The notes beneath the pieces were generated by a model. The model worked only from the letters and a program-made list of their open reading frames with translations. It did no database searches and was not told where the DNA came from. The position numbers and the translations under genes were made by a program. Shown here in pieces: positions 1 through 7,225 of a stretch of 15,694 nt of DNA. Within the stretch, counting starts at the first letter, position 1. Each line of letters begins with the position of its first letter. This DNA comes from an uncultured Pseudomonadota bacterium (lineage in GTDB: Bacteria > Desulfobacterota_B > Binatia > UBA9968), in contig CAMLCX010000052.1 of assembly GCA_946478635.1 (NCBI GenBank), positions 1 through 15,694 on the forward strand, in the 5' to 3' direction.

Positions 1-1619
1 GCCTGGCGCATATCGCCAACGAGATGGCGACCGTGCTGCGCAAGACTTCCTACAATATGATGATCTACGAGGTGCGCGATTACTGCGTCGGCATCGTCGA
101 TCCCGAAGGCAATATTCTCTCGCAGAACTTCGGCGCGCTGCCGATTTTTCTCGCCGATCTCGGCCCGGCCATCGTCGACGGCGTGCGCATGCACGGGCGG
201 GACGGTTTCCGCCCCGGCGACGTGCTGATCATGAATCATCCCTACGTATGCGGCCAGCATCTCAATAACGTCGTGGTCTATACGCCGTTTTTTTACCGCG
301 GCGAGCTGGTGGCGTTTCTCGCGGTGCGCGCCCACTGGATCGACATCGGCGGCACGCGCGTCGGCTTCGGTTTCAGCGGCACGCGCGAAGTCTATGAAGA
401 AGGTTTGCAGTTCCGTTCGCTCAAACTCTACCGCGGCGGCGAGCCCAATCAGGATATTTTCCAGATTATTAAAGACAATGTGCGGTTTGCCGAATCGTGC
501 CTTGGCGACCTGCGCGCGCAAATTGCCGCCTGCCGGGTCGGCGACCGCGGCCTCGCCGCGCTGGTGGAGCGTTACGGCGTCGAAACATTTCTCGCTGCGG
601 TTAAGACTATCTGGCATCAGTCGGAAGCATTGGCGCGGCGGCAAGTCGCGCGCATCAGGCCCGGCAAGTATGAAGCCGAAGCGCTCTTCGACAGCGACGG
701 AGTCAATTTGGATCGGCCGGTGCCGCTCAAAGTGATCGTACAGGTCACGGACGGCGAGATGACCATCGACTTTTCCGAGATCAGCGAGCAAGTGCCGGGC
801 TCGATCAATTCCGGCGAATCGGGCGCCGTGGCCGCTGCGCGTGTCGCATTCAAATCACTTGTGGCGCCGTACTCGCCCATCGACGAAGGTTGTTTTCGAC
901 CGCTGAAAGTGGTCATTCCCGAGGGGAAAATTTTGAGCGCCACGCCCCCGTCGCCGGTGGGCAACTGGAGCCGCACGCTGCCGACGGTGATCGATCTGAT
1001 TCTCAAAGCGCTGGCGCCCGCCATGCCGGAAAGAATTGCCGCGGGGCACAAGGGTGATATGGGCGGGTATGCATTCTTCGGCGCCGATCCAAAAACCGGG
1101 CGGCGGTTTCTCTGCCAGACGATCATGGGCGGCGGCTGGGGCGGGCGCGCGCACGAAGACGGCGAGAATGCCACGGTCTCCATGTGCCAGGGCGACGTGC
1201 AAAATGCCCCGGTGGAACTGCAAGAAATCTATTACCCGGTCGTGATAGAACACCAGCGACTGCGCGAAGGCAGCGGCGGCGCAGGAAAATTCCGTGGCGG
1301 CTTGGGCATCGAAATTTCCGTGCGTGTGCTCTGCGACGCGTTTACCAATATCAATGTCGAGCGCCAGCGGACTTCGCCGTGGGGCCTGTTCGGCGGCGAA
1401 AATGGCTCGACTGCCAAGGCGCTGGTGAAGCAGTCACCGGAAGATCCGGGGACATGGCTGACCAAAAAGCCGAACTATCCGCTGAAAAAGGGCGGCAGTG
1501 TGACGTTCCTCACCGCCGGCGGCGGTGGTTACGGATCGTCAAAGGAGCGGCCTTGCGAATTGATTGAACGAGATCGCCGCCTGGGCTACGTTTCGGTAAC
1601 GGACAAGAGGGTGGAGTAG
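1..1619 (+). CDS. hyuB: Hydantoinase B/oxoprolinase family protein, 5'-truncated
   Basis: This is the B subunit of an ATP-dependent hydantoinase/5-oxoprolinase, which normally pairs with HyuA to open a cyclic amide ring in the cytoplasm. The frame is open from base 3 and reads LAHIANEMATVLRKTSYN before and across the first ATG at 24. That matches the usual HyuB N-terminus, so the ATG at 24 is internal and the true start lies outside the window. Visible family motifs are a degenerate NHPYVCGQHLNN stretch near 235-265, AHWIDIGGTR near 330-357, GGGWGGRAHEDG near 1127-1163, the NAPVELQEIYYP block near 1204-1236, GSGGAGKFRGGLG near 1270-1308 and the C-terminal GGGGYGS near 1519-1539. The gene ends in TAG. 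A HyuA partner is expected just upstream but is not visible. Two creatinase-fold genes follow on the same strand. The family is certain; the substrate (hydantoin, N-methylhydantoin, oxoproline or acetophenone-like) is not. Confidence 0.93.
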   Translation, partial: LAHIANEMATVLRKTSYNMMIYEVRDYCVGIVDPEGNILSQNFGALPIFLADLGPAIVDGVRMHGRDGFRPGDVLIMNHPYVCGQHLNNVVVYTPFFYRGELVAFLAVRAHWIDIGGTRVGFGFSGTREVYEEGLQFRSLKLYRGGEPNQDIFQIIKDNVRFAESCLGDLRAQIAACRVGDRGLAALVERYGVETFLAAVKTIWHQSEALARRQVARIRPGKYEAEALFDSDGVNLDRPVPLKVIVQVTDGEMTIDFSEISEQVPGSINSGESGAVAAARVAFKSLVAPYSPIDEGCFRPLKVVIPEGKILSATPPSPVGNWSRTLPTVIDLILKALAPAMPERIAAGHKGDMGGYAFFGADPKTGRRFLCQTIMGGGWGGRAHEDGENATVSMCQGDVQNAPVELQEIYYPVVIEHQRLREGSGGAGKFRGGLGIEISVRVLCDAFTNINVERQRTSPWGLFGGENGSTAKALVKQSPEDPGTWLTKKPNYPLKKGGSVTFLTAGGGGYGSSKERPCELIERDRRLGYVSVTDKRVE

Positions 1620-1641
1620 AAGCTTAAGTGGGTAGTTCTTT

Positions 1642-1680
1642 CTCCCTCGCCCGCGAAGCGGGAGAGGGTAGGGGTGAGGG
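1642..1680. repeat. Palindromic interspersed repeat (CCCTC..GAGGG type)
   Basis: CCCTCGCCCGC (1644-1654) pairs with GCGGGAGAGGG (1658-1668) across a GAA loop, forming 11 base-pair positions with one G-A mismatch. It is followed by TAGGGGTGAGGG to 1680. This stem plus GGGTGAGGG tail resembles a very common intergenic palindrome of proteobacterial genomes, recognised from memory only. It sits between the hyuB stop and the next gene, where it could act as an mRNA hairpin. There is no T-run, so it does not look like a classic terminator. Confidence 0.6.
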
Positions 1681-1699
1681 TGGCCACCGATAATCAGGC

Positions 1700-1708
1700 G
1701 AGGTGATC
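1700..1708 (+). promoter_or_regulatory. Strong ribosome binding site deciding the start at 1709
   Basis: GAGGTGATC immediately before ATG 1709 is complementary to the 3' end of bacterial 16S rRNA (GAUCACCUC). This favours ATG 1709 over the in-frame GTG at 1703, which lies inside this site. Confidence 0.65.
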
Positions 1709-2818
1709 ATGGAAGGACAGCAAGAATTCGAAAGGCGGCTGACGCGGCTGCGCCAGGATATGCGCGACAAGGGCCTGCAAACTTTGCTCGTCCACGATTC
1801 CGGACGGCACAATTTCCTGCGCATGAACTACGTCGCCTATCTTACCGATTTCATCAGCGTCGGGCCGGAGACCATGCTGATCGTTCCACTCGAAGACACA
1901 CCGGTGCTGTATCTTTCACCGGTTTGGGATATCCCGCGCGCGCAGGAGGAGTCCTGGGTCGCCGATGTCCGGCCGTTCAGGGAATTCTGGACTCGATTGT
2001 CGAACATGGCGGGCAAGACCGGGCTCGCCGGCCGCGAAGCCATGCACGTGGGCTTGCACGACGAGATTACCAAATCGTTGGGGCAGGTTCCGGACAACGC
2101 CAAGGATCTCATCGAAAACATGGCGCGCTGCAAAAGCGCGTTCGAGCTGGCCCGTCTGCGCAGGGCGGCCGAGATTGCCGATGCCGGCGTGAGCGCCTTG
2201 CACGAGGATGCCCGGCCGGGTCTGAAAGAATTCGAACTGGCGGCGATCGTCGAATATCGCATGCGCTCGCTCGGCGCCGAAGACAATTTCGGCATGGTGG
2301 TCGCGAACAGCCACAATCAGGCGCTCCATCCGGCGACCGACCGCGTGGTTCAGTCCGGCGACATCATCATCGGCGAGATCACACCGTGCGTCGGCGGTTT
2401 GTTCGTGCAGATTTGCCGCACCGTGGTGCTCGGCCAGCCGGCGCCGGTGGTGAGCGAAAAGTACGCCATATTGAAAAAGGGAATGGACGTGGGAATGGCT
2501 GCGGCCAGGACGGGAGCGCCGGCGAGTGATATTGCCGCGGCGATCAACGGCACGTTTATCGAAGCGGGGTACGAAGATTATTGCCGGCCGCCGTTCATGC
2601 GCGTGCGCGGCCACGGTCTCGGCTGCGGGTCCTTTGCGCCGGGCAGTTTGGAAGACGGCAATAAGACAAAACTGGCCGCGGGCATGACGTTCATTATTCA
2701 CCCGAATCAATACATACCCGAAACCGGGTATCTCACCCTCGGCGACACGGTGGTGATGGGCGAGAGCAAGGCGGAATCGCTGATGCGATCGTCGTGGGAA
2801 CTTTTTATTAAAGAATGA
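1709..2818 (+). CDS. M24 creatinase/aminopeptidase-P-fold protein with degenerate metal site
   Basis: About 369 residues: an N-terminal creatinase-like domain (about 1-135) and a C-terminal pita-bread M24 domain (about 145-369). Ordinary M24 enzymes bind two metals through D, D, H, E and E. Here the first Asp is Glu (GDIIIGEIT), the second is Gln (LFVQICRT), the His is kept (RGHGLG), the first Glu of the usual TIEPG motif is His (FIIHPN), and the last Glu of the usual EDTV is Gly (LGDTV). Loss of most ligands points away from a metal-dependent Xaa-Pro peptidase and towards a metal-free hydrolase of creatinase type, or a non-catalytic role. GTG 1703 is an alternative start, but the ribosome binding site supports ATG 1709. 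The gene follows hyuB by about 90 bp with a second M24 gene behind it, so joint transcription is likely. The fold is clear; the substrate is unknown. Confidence 0.88.
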   Translation: MEGQQEFERRLTRLRQDMRDKGLQTLLVHDSGRHNFLRMNYVAYLTDFISVGPETMLIVPLEDTPVLYLSPVWDIPRAQEESWVADVRPFREFWTRLSNMAGKTGLAGREAMHVGLHDEITKSLGQVPDNAKDLIENMARCKSAFELARLRRAAEIADAGVSALHEDARPGLKEFELAAIVEYRMRSLGAEDNFGMVVANSHNQALHPATDRVVQSGDIIIGEITPCVGGLFVQICRTVVLGQPAPVVSEKYAILKKGMDVGMAAARTGAPASDIAAAINGTFIEAGYEDYCRPPFMRVRGHGLGCGSFAPGSLEDGNKTKLAAGMTFIIHPNQYIPETGYLTLGDTVVMGESKAESLMRSSWELFIKE

Positions 2819-2821
2819 ACT

Positions 2822-2848
2822 CGTTCAAGCCGTTCAAAACGTTCAAGT
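2822..2848. repeat. Three tandem 9-bp CGTTCAA units
   Basis: CGTTCAA begins at 2822, 2831 and 2840, an exact 9-bp period, in the 61-bp gap between the two M24 genes. It may be a worn copy of a larger interspersed repeat or a small binding-site array. No function can be assigned. Confidence 0.6.
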
Positions 2849-2879
2849 CGTATCCGGATTCTCACTCAACGAGGCAAAG

Positions 2880-4034
2880 ATGATCTTTGGTCGACATTCG
2901 GTGCTCAAACGAGGCTGTTCCACCTGGGATCCGCAGCAGGCGCCGCAGGCGGAATTCCAAAAACGGCTGGACGCGGTGCGCGAGCAAATGGCGCGGCGAA
3001 ATCTCGACGCGCTGGTGATCTACGGCGACAACTATTCCTTTGCCGATCTCTGCTATCTGACGAACTATTTTCCCAAAGTGCGCGGCGGCATCGCCGTCGT
3101 GCCGCGCGCCGGGGCGATTTCCATGCTGCTCAACATCGGCAGCCGCGATGTGCCGTTCGCCAAGACATTGACCTGGGTCGATGACGTGCGCGCTTCGAAT
3201 CTGGTCGGCGCCGACGGCGCCAAGCTCTTGAAGGAGAAGGGATGCGAAAACGCCAGGATCGGCCTGGTGGATTCGGGTCAGGGTTTTCCTTTGCCGCAGC
3301 TCGAAGAAATGAAAGGCGCATTGCCGCAGGTCAGCTGGGAAAATTGCGACCCGCTGCTCCAGCCGATGCGCCTGGTGAAGACCGCGCAAGAATTGGCCGC
3401 AATGCGCGCGGCGGGCAGACTGCTCCAGGAGATCTGCACCGACACGGGAAAATTCATCAAGGCCGGGAGAAAAGAATACGAGGTCGTCGCCGACATCGAT
3501 CGCTTGGCGCGGGACAAAGGCGCCGAGGATATTCGCATTCTGGGCGGAGAAAAAAGATTGAACCCGCCGAGCTTCAAGCAGGCGGCCGGTCTCGGCGGGC
3601 ACTGGGCGGTCTACCTGGCCGTGCAGCACGAGCGCTATTGGGCCGAGGCAGGCCGGACATTTATTTTATCCGGTGACGCCAAACTTGCGGGTGCGTATCA
3701 GAGAGCCCAGCAGATTGTTGCGGCGTTAGCGAAGCAACTCAAGCCCAACGGGCCGGTCGCGGCGATCGACGAGACGGCGCGGCGCGAGCTGGGTGAATTC
3801 TACGGCAAGGCTTCGGTGTATGGGCTCGCGAACGGCATCGGCCTCAACCAATGGGAAGCGCCGTTCCTGAACGAGAGCGATGCGCGTGATGTCGGTTCGG
3901 CGTCGGTCGGCGCAACGACGCTCAACGAGGGCATGACGCTGGCGTTGCGTGTCGTTCTTGAAACCGAAGGAAAACTCGTGATTCACGGGGATTCCTTCGA
4001 AGTGGCCTCAAGCGGCGCGCGGTCGCTGACGTGA
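2880..4034 (+). CDS. Second M24 creatinase-fold protein, metal ligands largely lost
   Basis: 384 residues starting at ATG 2880, with GAGG at 2871-2874 as a modest ribosome binding site. The N-terminal creatinase-like domain (about 20-160) is followed by a degenerate M24 domain (about 165-384). The region matching the metal-binding DxxRT motif reads YWAEAGRTF (Asp to Glu), the usual GHGIGL reads ANGIGL (His to Asn), and the usual TIEPG region reads LALRVVLE (Glu to Arg). It is therefore unlikely to be a dinuclear-metal aminopeptidase. It is clearly diverged from the M24 gene upstream and does not look like a recent duplicate. The pair plus hyuB forms a + strand run that probably acts on one amide-type compound. 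It ends in TGA and faces a - strand gene 44 bp away; I see no clear terminator in that gap. A two-subunit complex with its neighbour is possible but only inferred. Confidence 0.82.
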   Translation: MIFGRHSVLKRGCSTWDPQQAPQAEFQKRLDAVREQMARRNLDALVIYGDNYSFADLCYLTNYFPKVRGGIAVVPRAGAISMLLNIGSRDVPFAKTLTWVDDVRASNLVGADGAKLLKEKGCENARIGLVDSGQGFPLPQLEEMKGALPQVSWENCDPLLQPMRLVKTAQELAAMRAAGRLLQEICTDTGKFIKAGRKEYEVVADIDRLARDKGAEDIRILGGEKRLNPPSFKQAAGLGGHWAVYLAVQHERYWAEAGRTFILSGDAKLAGAYQRAQQIVAALAKQLKPNGPVAAIDETARRELGEFYGKASVYGLANGIGLNQWEAPFLNESDARDVGSASVGATTLNEGMTLALRVVLETEGKLVIHGDSFEVASSGARSLT

Positions 4035-4078
4035 TTTGTACTGAGCGTGGCTATACCCCGGGAGCTGATTGATAAGCC

Positions 4079-5083
4079 TCACCTGTTCTTCCTCAACTCC
4101 TCGTTAAGCGCCCGGACGATCGACAGGTCGTAAACGTTTTCCGACGCCACCTCGCGCTCGACCTTGAGCGATTTTCGCTGGAAGGCGATCATTTTTTCCT
4201 GCAAGCCCCGCGGAATGGTGCCATCGACGGACATGACGCGCAGCCAGGCTCGGTAGACATCGATGGCTTCGCTTTCAGAAATCTTCATCAGCGGCAGCAT
4301 GCGGCCGACCACTTCTTTCTCGCTGCTCTTCAGCCAGTGAAAGCCTCTGAGAGTCCCGCGCAGAAACCTTTGAACCAGATCGGGCCTCTGCGCCAGCATT
4401 CTTTCGGTGGTCACGGCGCCAGCGGTGACGAACTCCAGATCGTCGCCGTAGAACAGCAGCTCGTTGAAGCCGTTTTTCTTGGCGATGATGCGGTCCATCT
4501 GATTGACGACCGCCGCGTCCACGGCGCCGGACATCAGAGCCGCGAGCCGGTTCGGCGTCGGTTCGATGGCGCGCAGTACAACATCTTTTTGCGGGTCGAT
4601 GCCGCGCTTCGGCAGCAGGTCGCGGGTCATCTGATCCAAGGCCGCCCCAAAGCTCGACACGGCGATCTGCTTGCCGCCCTTGAGATCCTGCACGGATTTG
4701 ATCTCCTTGCGGGCGAAGAGCCAGTTGAGCGGGCGGGTATCGAATACCATCACGATCTTGAGCGGCACGCCCCTCAGGATCGCGCCGGCGCCCTGGCCGA
4801 GAATCTGGCTGAAGTGGAAACTGCCAGCGACGAGGCCCTGAATGCCGGGCAGCATGCCCGCTTGAATGGGCAGAACCTCGAGGCCTTCCTCGCGATAAAA
4901 TCCTTTTTCTTTGGTGAATCTGTAGAGCAGGGCATTGCCGCTTATGCCCCCCGATATATGCAGGTTGACTTCGTCCAGCGCGAACGAGCTCCCGGCGCTT
5001 CCCAGGCTTGTGATTAAAAATGCCAGCGGCAGCAGGTTTCTCATGGCCGAATGGGCGGCGGCAAAGGTAGATTTCATGATCAT
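4079..5083 (-). CDS. NMT1/SsuA-like ABC transporter substrate-binding protein, secreted
   Basis: 334 residues. A signal peptide is visible: a hydrophobic core around residues 16-34 (RNLLPLAFLITSLGSAGSSF) and a likely cleavage site after SFA at residue 35. The mature part has the NMT1/SsuA/TauA layout, with a YRFTKEKGFYREEGLEV block typical of periplasmic proteins for sulfonate, nitrate or pyrimidine-like ligands and a VQDLKGGKQIAVSSFGAA block in the first lobe. ATG 5083 is chosen because AGAGGA (plus-strand positions 5089-5094) sits 5 nt upstream; ATG at residue 3 is an alternative. That ribosome binding site overlaps the TAG stop of the upstream gene (5093-5095), so the two are probably translationally coupled. 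It is last of three solute-binding-like genes. No permease or ATPase is visible, so the transporter partners must lie elsewhere. The ligand is unknown. Confidence 0.9.
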   Translation of the reverse strand: MIMKSTFAAAHSAMRNLLPLAFLITSLGSAGSSFALDEVNLHISGGISGNALLYRFTKEKGFYREEGLEVLPIQAGMLPGIQGLVAGSFHFSQILGQGAGAILRGVPLKIVMVFDTRPLNWLFARKEIKSVQDLKGGKQIAVSSFGAALDQMTRDLLPKRGIDPQKDVVLRAIEPTPNRLAALMSGAVDAAVVNQMDRIIAKKNGFNELLFYGDDLEFVTAGAVTTERMLAQRPDLVQRFLRGTLRGFHWLKSSEKEVVGRMLPLMKISESEAIDVYRAWLRVMSVDGTIPRGLQEKMIAFQRKSLKVEREVASENVYDLSIVRALNEELRKNR

Positions 5084-5092
5084 TCCGTTCCT

Positions 5093-6136
5093 CTAAAAAC
5101 CGTACTTTTCTTGAGCCGCCAATGCTGTCCCAAGCGGTGTTTTCAATTCAGTCCGGCTGCTGACTTCCTGGTAGGCGCGCTTTACGGCGTCGTCGCGGAG
5201 AATATCCTTGGCGGACATGGGACGCGCAAGTTTGCCGGACTTGACCATTTCATCAGCGATTCGCTGCACCGCCTCGGGGGCGATGCCGCCGTCGATGGGC
5301 AAAGCCCAGCTTTCCAACCGGTCGGGCGAGGTGACGATCGCCACCACGCCGCGTTCGTCTTCGTTATGCGTGTTGGTCCTTCTGAGTTTTTTTTCCAGGT
5401 CGCGCAGGTACTCAAAATTCTTCACGTCGCGCATAAACCAAAATGCCCGAATGATCGCGCGAAAATAGGCGCGCAGCTCATCGGCGCGCTTCTCGATCAT
5501 CTGTCCGGTCGCCACGGTGAGTTTGCCGGGACGGCGCGGGAAGACCGTGTTGGGATCGAGGATCATGGGATAACCCTCCTTTTCCAGCTGGTCGGAGAAA
5601 GGCGGCTGTGAGGTGATCGCGTCGATTTTTCCCGAGCGCAGCATCTCCATGTGGGCCGGGTTGTTGCGGTAGCCGAACACCGGGTCATAAACCCATTGCA
5701 CTTCGGTTTCCGGATCGACGCCCGCCGCGCGCAGCGCGTCCGTGATAAAAATTTGAACCAGTCCCTCTTTTTCGCGCATGCCGATGCGGCCGCCGCGCAG
5801 CTTGCTCATGTCCGCTAAATGCTTCGCCCCGTACCAGCGGAGAAACGGCGTATAGCGCCAGCCGCCGACAATGTAGACATCGGCTCCCAGGGAGCGCTGA
5901 TAGATGGCCGCCTCGACGTCCACCGCCGTCGCGATATCGACGCCATGGTTGGTGATGGCCATCGCCAGCCCGTCGCGCTCGATGGGACCGGGAATCAAGC
6001 CGCGCGCGTCATACTCGTATTCTTTGAGTCCTTCCTCGCGGAAGAAACCTTGTTCTTCGGCAACGAAAATCGCCACCTGGTGGCCGACGTGATAGTTGCT
6101 GTTGGCCATCAATATCGGTTGATCGAGTGTGCTCAT
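5093..6136 (-). CDS. NMT1-like solute-binding-fold protein without signal peptide
   Basis: 347 residues with the periplasmic-binding-protein type II pattern: HQVAIFVAEEQGFFREEGL near residues 18-36, a KLRGGRIGMREKEG block near 112-125 and an MEMLRSGKIDAITSQPP block in the second lobe. The N-terminus (MSTLDQPILMANSNYHVG) goes straight into the first beta strand with no hydrophobic segment, so as read the protein would stay in the cytoplasm or need another export route. ATG 6136 is preceded by AAAGGA with 6 nt spacing, which makes a missed upstream signal peptide unlikely. It lies 58 bp downstream of the PhtD-like gene and 9 bp upstream of the secreted NMT1-like gene, so the three probably form an operon. 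It could be a cytoplasmic ligand sensor or an enzyme on this fold. Confidence 0.85.
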   Translation of the reverse strand: MSTLDQPILMANSNYHVGHQVAIFVAEEQGFFREEGLKEYEYDARGLIPGPIERDGLAMAITNHGVDIATAVDVEAAIYQRSLGADVYIVGGWRYTPFLRWYGAKHLADMSKLRGGRIGMREKEGLVQIFITDALRAAGVDPETEVQWVYDPVFGYRNNPAHMEMLRSGKIDAITSQPPFSDQLEKEGYPMILDPNTVFPRRPGKLTVATGQMIEKRADELRAYFRAIIRAFWFMRDVKNFEYLRDLEKKLRRTNTHNEDERGVVAIVTSPDRLESWALPIDGGIAPEAVQRIADEMVKSGKLARPMSAKDILRDDAVKRAYQEVSSRTELKTPLGTALAAQEKYGF

Positions 6137-6194
6137 TAAGGATCCTTTTGTTGGGATGTTGTGAAATGGTGATTATGTCAAACCCAACGCTCTA

Positions 6195-7172
6195 TTATCC
6201 CAATACTCCCGTAATTCCCTTCTGCGTGCTCGGCGTGAAAATTTCCTCGATAGTAAGTCTACGCTCGGTGAGTCCTTGCTCGAAGGCGTAATCGAGCAGC
6301 GTCTCGAGGACGACCCGGTTTTCCTCGATGGAGTAGGGCCACGGATCGGCACCGAACAGGGCTCGCTCCTCTTCCTGCTCGGCGCCGAACCATGCAAGCG
6401 AGGAGCGGCGATGATCGGACCAGTAGCGATAGGCTTGCTGTTTGGCGCCTTCAAAAACTTGCACCAGGCGACTCGCGATCTCGTGGTCGCGCCGGAGCAC
6501 TTCGTCCTTGACGACCACCAGATGTCGAATCGGGAAGATTCCTGTGCGGCGATAATAGTCCGACTCGACTTCGCGGTAGTTGGGCCACAGCCGCCGCACC
6601 GACTTGTTTACGGCTGCGGCGTCGGCCACGCTGTCCGAGAGGATCTGAGCATGGATTTCACCCGTTCTGAGCTGATCCTGCATCTTTCGCCCGGCGGGCG
6701 CGCGCTCAAGGCGCAGCCAGGAAGGCGGAGACCAGTTCGATATTTCTTCGGGGCCGTCGGCAACCCAGTGGATCTCACTCGGCAGCACCTTGAATTCGTG
6801 CTGCAGCAGGCCGCGGATCCAAAGCGCGATTGGGTTGAAATGGCCGTGAACGCCGACGCGGCGGCCGCGTAGATCTTCGGGCCGCGAGATGTCCGAGTCT
6901 ACGCGCACCATGACGCAGCTGTGATTGAAGCGTCGGTGCGGAAACACCGGAATGGCCGTGATCGGCGCTCCGCGGCTCTTCAGTCCGAGATACTGGGCAA
7001 TCTGCAGCTCGCAGACGTCGAATTCCAGATTTTGCACAAAGCGCCTGTGACGCTCGCCGGACGGCAGCGGAATCACCTCGAGCGACAGACCGGGAGTAGA
7101 AACCGTGCCGTCGATAAGCGGCCGTGTGCGGTCGTAGTCGCCGCAGGAGAGCTTCAGACGGAAATTACTCAT
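6195..7172 (-). CDS. 4,5-dihydroxyphthalate decarboxylase-like (PhtD/Pht5) solute-binding-fold protein
   Basis: 325 residues that open with LSCGDYDRTRPLIDGTV, a hallmark of proteins usually annotated as 4,5-dihydroxyphthalate decarboxylase or ABC substrate-binding protein. Further family blocks are FVQNLEFDVCELQIAQYL (about 45-62), AIPVFPHRRFNHSC (about 73-86), RPEDLRGRRVGVHG (about 97-110) and RRTGIFPIRHLVVV (about 209-222). No signal peptide is seen, which fits a cytoplasmic enzyme better than a transport protein, although the fold is shared with transport binding proteins. The ribosome binding site before ATG 7172 is weak. It is first of three solute-binding-like genes and faces the hyuB/M24 run, so it may act in the same catabolic route. 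Decarboxylase activity is a family label and is not shown by the sequence. Confidence 0.85.
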   Translation of the reverse strand: MSNFRLKLSCGDYDRTRPLIDGTVSTPGLSLEVIPLPSGERHRRFVQNLEFDVCELQIAQYLGLKSRGAPITAIPVFPHRRFNHSCVMVRVDSDISRPEDLRGRRVGVHGHFNPIALWIRGLLQHEFKVLPSEIHWVADGPEEISNWSPPSWLRLERAPAGRKMQDQLRTGEIHAQILSDSVADAAAVNKSVRRLWPNYREVESDYYRRTGIFPIRHLVVVKDEVLRRDHEIASRLVQVFEGAKQQAYRYWSDHRRSSLAWFGAEQEEERALFGADPWPYSIEENRVVLETLLDYAFEQGLTERRLTIEEIFTPSTQKGITGVLG

Positions 7173-7225
7173 GGGGTCCGTTGAACCTTTTAGGGCCTGG
7201 AAAATTTCCTGCCATTGCTACGCGG

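Noticed and set aside
24..26. ATG as start of the hydantoinase B gene
   Set aside because: The frame is open to base 3 and the residues before it (LAHIANE) belong to the conserved N-terminus, so the gene enters from outside the window.
617..1253. Long - strand open frames opposite hyuB (and similar ones opposite the M24, PhtD-like, alkaline phosphatase and M28 genes)
   Set aside because: They mirror GC-rich coding sequence, carry no domain, and lie opposite genes with clear family motifs.
4035..4078. Bidirectional terminator between the convergent gene runs
   Set aside because: I looked for a stem-loop with a T-run and found none that is convincing.
6150..6188. GTTGGG ... CCCAAC inverted repeat in the gap between two solute-binding genes
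   Set aside because: Only 6 bp with a loop of about 27 nt and no T-run; probably chance.
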